Shown one piece after another: positions 18,003-20,300 of a stretch of DNA of 20,300 nucleotides. This DNA is from a virus: positions 1-20,300 of the IMG/VR virus record IMGVR_UViG_3300044955_000057. The stretch is one strand, 5' to 3'. The notes beneath the pieces were generated by a model. It did no database searches, was not told the DNA's origin, and worked only from the letters and a program-made list of their open reading frames with translations. How positions within the stretch are numbered: position 1 is the stretch's first letter; each line of letters begins with the position of its first letter. The position numbers and the translations under genes were made by a program.

Positions 18003-19646
18003 TTACGCCTCACAGGATACGCAAGTCATAATGTCACGAACAAGCTCTTGTGCGGGGTTCGATGAACGTTGGTAGTAGAATGTTTTCACGCCGAGTCTCC
18101 ATCCTTCGATAATTAATGCGTTAATATCTTTTACCGGAGCTTCATGTGGAATCATCAGGTTTAAGCTCTGGCTTTGATCTATATATGCCTGTCGAGCTGC
18201 TGCCTGTTGTACAACGTTTAGTGGAGAGATTTCAGAGAATGTTTTAAATACATTTTTTTCGTTCTCTGTAAGGAAATCCAGATGCTGTACCGAACCTTTG
18301 CGCATCAAGATATCGTCCCAGGTGTCATCGTCATTCTTACCATGCTTTTCCAATACCTCTACAAGCCAGGGGTTTCTGTAGGTAAAGACACCTTTGGCAA
18401 GGTCTTTGACGAAATAGTTGGAGGCGAGAGGTTCGATGGAGGGTGAAACTTGTCCGAGGATAAATGATGATGAAGTAGTAGGAGCAATAGCAGTTCGAGT
18501 AAGATTACGCTCGCCGTAACCCTTAAGGCCTTCCGGTTCACCATAGATTTCAGCCATTTCTTTCGATGCAGCGAGGGATCGCTCGTCAATAAATTTACTG
18601 ATCTCTTCACCCAGTTCAAGTGCATCGAACGACTCGAACGGAATCATCTTAGAATGTAATAGTGAATGCCAACCAAGTTGACCGATACCAAGTGCACGCC
18701 AATGCTTAGCAAAGTTGTGTGCAGATTCCATAAAGCGTACGCCTTTGGTTTTACGAATATATTCTTCCATGACTGCATCGAGGAAGTAAGTCATGGTTTC
18801 TACTGCATCAGTTTCTTTCCATTCGTCCCAAGTAACCAGGTTCATGGATGATAGGTTACAAACGAATGTCCAGTCTTTGCTGCTTGGTAGAGCAATTTCA
18901 GAGCAAAGGTTAGATGCATAGATTGGGTAGTTGTGCTCTTTCAGTACACGGGGCTTATTATTGTTTACTGTGTCGGTAAAGAACAGATACGGATAGCCAG
19001 TTTCCTTGCGCTTACGCAGAACCTTTGCCCATATCTCACGCTTTTCTTTATCACCATTGATCATATCATTCATCCACTCATCGGTGATAGTTACACCGAT
19101 AGAGATGTTTTGGATTACTGCACCTGGTTCACGAATCTCTAGGAACTCATCAATATCAGGATGATCAATGTTGAGATAAGCAGCAAAAGCGCCTCGTCGT
19201 ACCGATCCCTGACTAATAACATCAGTCCCAGTATCGTAGAGCCGCATATAATGAACAGGACCATCAGCTTTTCCTCCTCCCTTAATCGCGCTCCCGCGCG
19301 GGCGAAGATCACCAAAGTAACCGGATGTACCTGCGCCTAGTTTTGTCTGTACACCAACCTCTGCCATCTTCTGCAGAATCTCTTCAATAGAATCTTCTAC
19401 CTTAACACCGTTACAAGAGATAGGCAGACCACGGGTTGTACCGAAGTTAGACCAGACGGGTGAAGACAGGCTGTAGTAGCCTGCCAACATATACTTATTG
19501 AACTTTTTAGCAAAGCCAGGTTTGTTCAGGATCTTTTCTGCTGCCTGTGCAATCTCCCAGATGCGTTCTTCTGCAGACACACCTTCTTCAAGATAACCTC
19601 GAGACAGAAATGTGCGTGAATCTTCGTTCAGCCAATCAAATGCCAT
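18003..19646 (-). CDS. nrdA: Ribonucleotide reductase class I, large subunit, without ATP cone (547 aa)
   Basis: The active-site triad NLCSE is at 246-250 (Asn246, Cys248, Glu250). The redox Cys pair is Cys78 (ISCNG) and Cys263 (VCNLSS). The radical-path tyrosines are at 524-525 (FYYQRS), and a C-terminal CVSC supplies the shuttle cysteines. It reduces ribonucleotides to deoxyribonucleotides for phage DNA synthesis. At 547 residues it is far shorter than E. coli NrdA (about 760): it starts at the barrel's N-terminal domain and lacks the ATP cone, so feedback shut-off by dATP at that site should be absent. GAGGG lies five bases before the ATG. The small subunit is not in view. Confidence 0.95.
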   Translation of the reverse strand: MAFDWLNEDSRTFLSRGYLEEGVSAEERIWEIAQAAEKILNKPGFAKKFNKYMLAGYYSLSSPVWSNFGTTRGLPISCNGVKVEDSIEEILQKMAEVGVQTKLGAGTSGYFGDLRPRGSAIKGGGKADGPVHYMRLYDTGTDVISQGSVRRGAFAAYLNIDHPDIDEFLEIREPGAVIQNISIGVTITDEWMNDMINGDKEKREIWAKVLRKRKETGYPYLFFTDTVNNNKPRVLKEHNYPIYASNLCSEIALPSSKDWTFVCNLSSMNLVTWDEWKETDAVETMTYFLDAVMEEYIRKTKGVRFMESAHNFAKHWRALGIGQLGWHSLLHSKMIPFESFDALELGEEISKFIDERSLAASKEMAEIYGEPEGLKGYGERNLTRTAIAPTTSSSFILGQVSPSIEPLASNYFVKDLAKGVFTYRNPWLVEVLEKHGKNDDDTWDDILMRKGSVQHLDFLTENEKNVFKTFSEISPLNVVQQAAARQAYIDQSQSLNLMIPHEAPVKDINALIIEGWRLGVKTFYYQRSSNPAQELVRDIMTCVSCEA

Positions 19647-19681
19647 TATACCCTCTTTTAAGTTTTATAAATTCTTTATTG

Positions 19682-19689
19682 TATAAATA
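19682..19689 (+). promoter_or_regulatory. Late promoter TATAAATA for the plus-strand endonuclease gene
   Basis: An exact T4-type late octamer on the plus strand, 59 bases before the start codon. The leader contains a hairpin: GTAGTT (19695-19700) with AACTAC (19719-19724), and inside it GGGA with TCCC. The ribosome site AAGGAGG (19736-19742) is left free. Confidence 0.65.
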
Positions 19690-19747
19690 TTAATGTAGTT
19701 CACGGGACGGCCATCCCCAACTACTCTAGTCAACCAAGGAGGTTTTT

Positions 19748-20251
19748 ATGACCAGCAAAAAGTTTGTTCCCTATACTTATCTTATCGGATGGAGTCATCA
19801 TAATAAATATTATTATGGTGTTCGGTATTGTAAAAATTGTAATCCTTCAGATTTCTGGAAAACATATTTCACTTCCTCTAAAAAAGTAAAAGACTTCAGA
19901 AAATGTTTCGGCGAACCCGATATTATTCAGATTAGAAAAACATTCTGTAATATTGACTCTGCTAGACTTTGGGAACATAAAGTTTTAAAAAGAATGAATG
20001 TTGTTCTTGATAACAGGTTCCTAAATCAAACAGATAATAAAGCCTTTGTGCCATTGGTTGGTTCCAATAATCCTATGTATGGGAATACTCATTCCCTAGA
20101 AGCAAAAGATAAAATTCGTAAATCTAAACTTGGGAAAAACCGAAAGCCATTTTCCAAAGAAACTAAAGAAAAAATGTCTAAGAATAGAACTGGAAGAAAA
20201 AGAAAATATAATGAAAATGGCTCTTGGCATTGGCACTATCCAGAAATCTAG
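19748..20251 (+). CDS. GIY-YIG/NUMOD3 homing endonuclease, Seg-like (167 aa)
   Basis: YTYLIGWS (9-16) and YYYGVRYC (21-28) form a diverged GIY-YIG core, and ARLWEHKVL carries the catalytic Glu. Residues about 106-150 hold two NUMOD3-like units (NPMYGNTHSLEAKDKIR and GKNRKPFSKETKEKM). It would cut at an intergenic site in related phages and so spread. It is the only plus-strand gene, is visibly richer in A and T than its neighbours, has its own late promoter and a strong AAGGAGG site, and separates nrdA from the gene before it. Its stop overlaps the stop of the convergent gene (shared CTAG). Confidence 0.88.
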   Translation: MTSKKFVPYTYLIGWSHHNKYYYGVRYCKNCNPSDFWKTYFTSSKKVKDFRKCFGEPDIIQIRKTFCNIDSARLWEHKVLKRMNVVLDNRFLNQTDNKAFVPLVGSNNPMYGNTHSLEAKDKIRKSKLGKNRKPFSKETKEKMSKNRTGRKRKYNENGSWHWHYPEI

Positions 20252-20300
20252 AAAAGATCGTCCGCGGATACGCCCTGGCCACGAGCGTAATCAACTGGTC
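20248..20300 (-). CDS. C-terminal end of a gene cut by the window edge
   Basis: The minus strand reads VDYARGQGVSADDLF and a TAG stop at 20248-20250. Only the last 16 or so codons are visible. An acidic tail with a terminal aromatic is compatible with a ribonucleotide reductase small subunit, which would suit a place upstream of nrdA, but this is a guess. Confidence 0.5.
   Translation of the reverse strand, partial: PVDYARGQGVSADDLF

Overview
The window looks like part of the genome of a lytic, T4-related (probably marine) myovirus. The evidence is a T4-type RNase H/5'-nuclease, a PhoH-like ATPase, a phage class I ribonucleotide reductase large subunit, a string of small conserved phage proteins, free-standing homing endonucleases, a tRNA cluster with encoded CCA ends, exact TATAAATA late-promoter octamers, and almost every gene on the minus strand with ATGA or TAATG stop/start overlaps. 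The host cannot be read directly. The tRNA-His has no G at position -1 and has A73, the form known from many alphaproteobacteria, which hints at such a host.

Region 1 (1-3766) is an accessory tRNA region. It holds tRNA-Ser(TGA), tRNA-Asn(GTT), tRNA-His(GTG), a CAT tRNA, an odd class II tRNA whose loop reads TAT, a short-arm tRNA-Leu(TAA), tRNA-Arg(TCT) and a 3' half-tRNA remnant. Between them lie a 125-nt structured RNA candidate closed by a perfect 16-bp stem, an exported collagen-like protein, a DUF805-like membrane protein, an HNH homing endonuclease that runs into tRNA-Leu, a glycine-zipper exported protein and several small unknowns.

Region 2 (3819-12129) is a dense, translationally coupled glycan island. 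It contains a GT42/DUF115-like protein, four GT-A (GT8-like) glycosyltransferases, two GT25 glycosyltransferases, a sulfotransferase, two SAM methyltransferases (one FkbM) and a UDP-glucuronate-4-epimerase-like enzyme, with a HAD phosphatase at its upstream end. Together they could build or decorate a methylated, sulfated, uronate-containing glycan on the virion, on DNA or on the host surface; the sequence does not say which.

Region 3 (12113-17805) is phage housekeeping: PhoH, a putative zinc metallopeptidase, RNase H, a GIY-YIG protein and a series of conserved small proteins. Region 4 (17844-20300) has a GTG-started zinc-ribbon protein, nrdA, a plus-strand GIY-YIG/NUMOD3 homing endonuclease inserted next to nrdA, and the tail of one more minus-strand gene.

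Regulation is unusually legible. Six minus-strand promoters share TARGGGG-TTTAC(A/G)-N17-TATAWT with identical spacing, and in three of them the TAR is the stop codon of the upstream gene. Two have 10-bp inverted repeats around the -10 box. Both free-standing homing endonuclease genes carry an exact late octamer just upstream, one of them inside a hairpin next to the ribosome binding site. An intrinsic terminator lies at about 16.0 kb. No member of the promoter family occurs between 3.8 and 15.1 kb, so the glycan island appears to depend on a long transcript or on promoters of another class.
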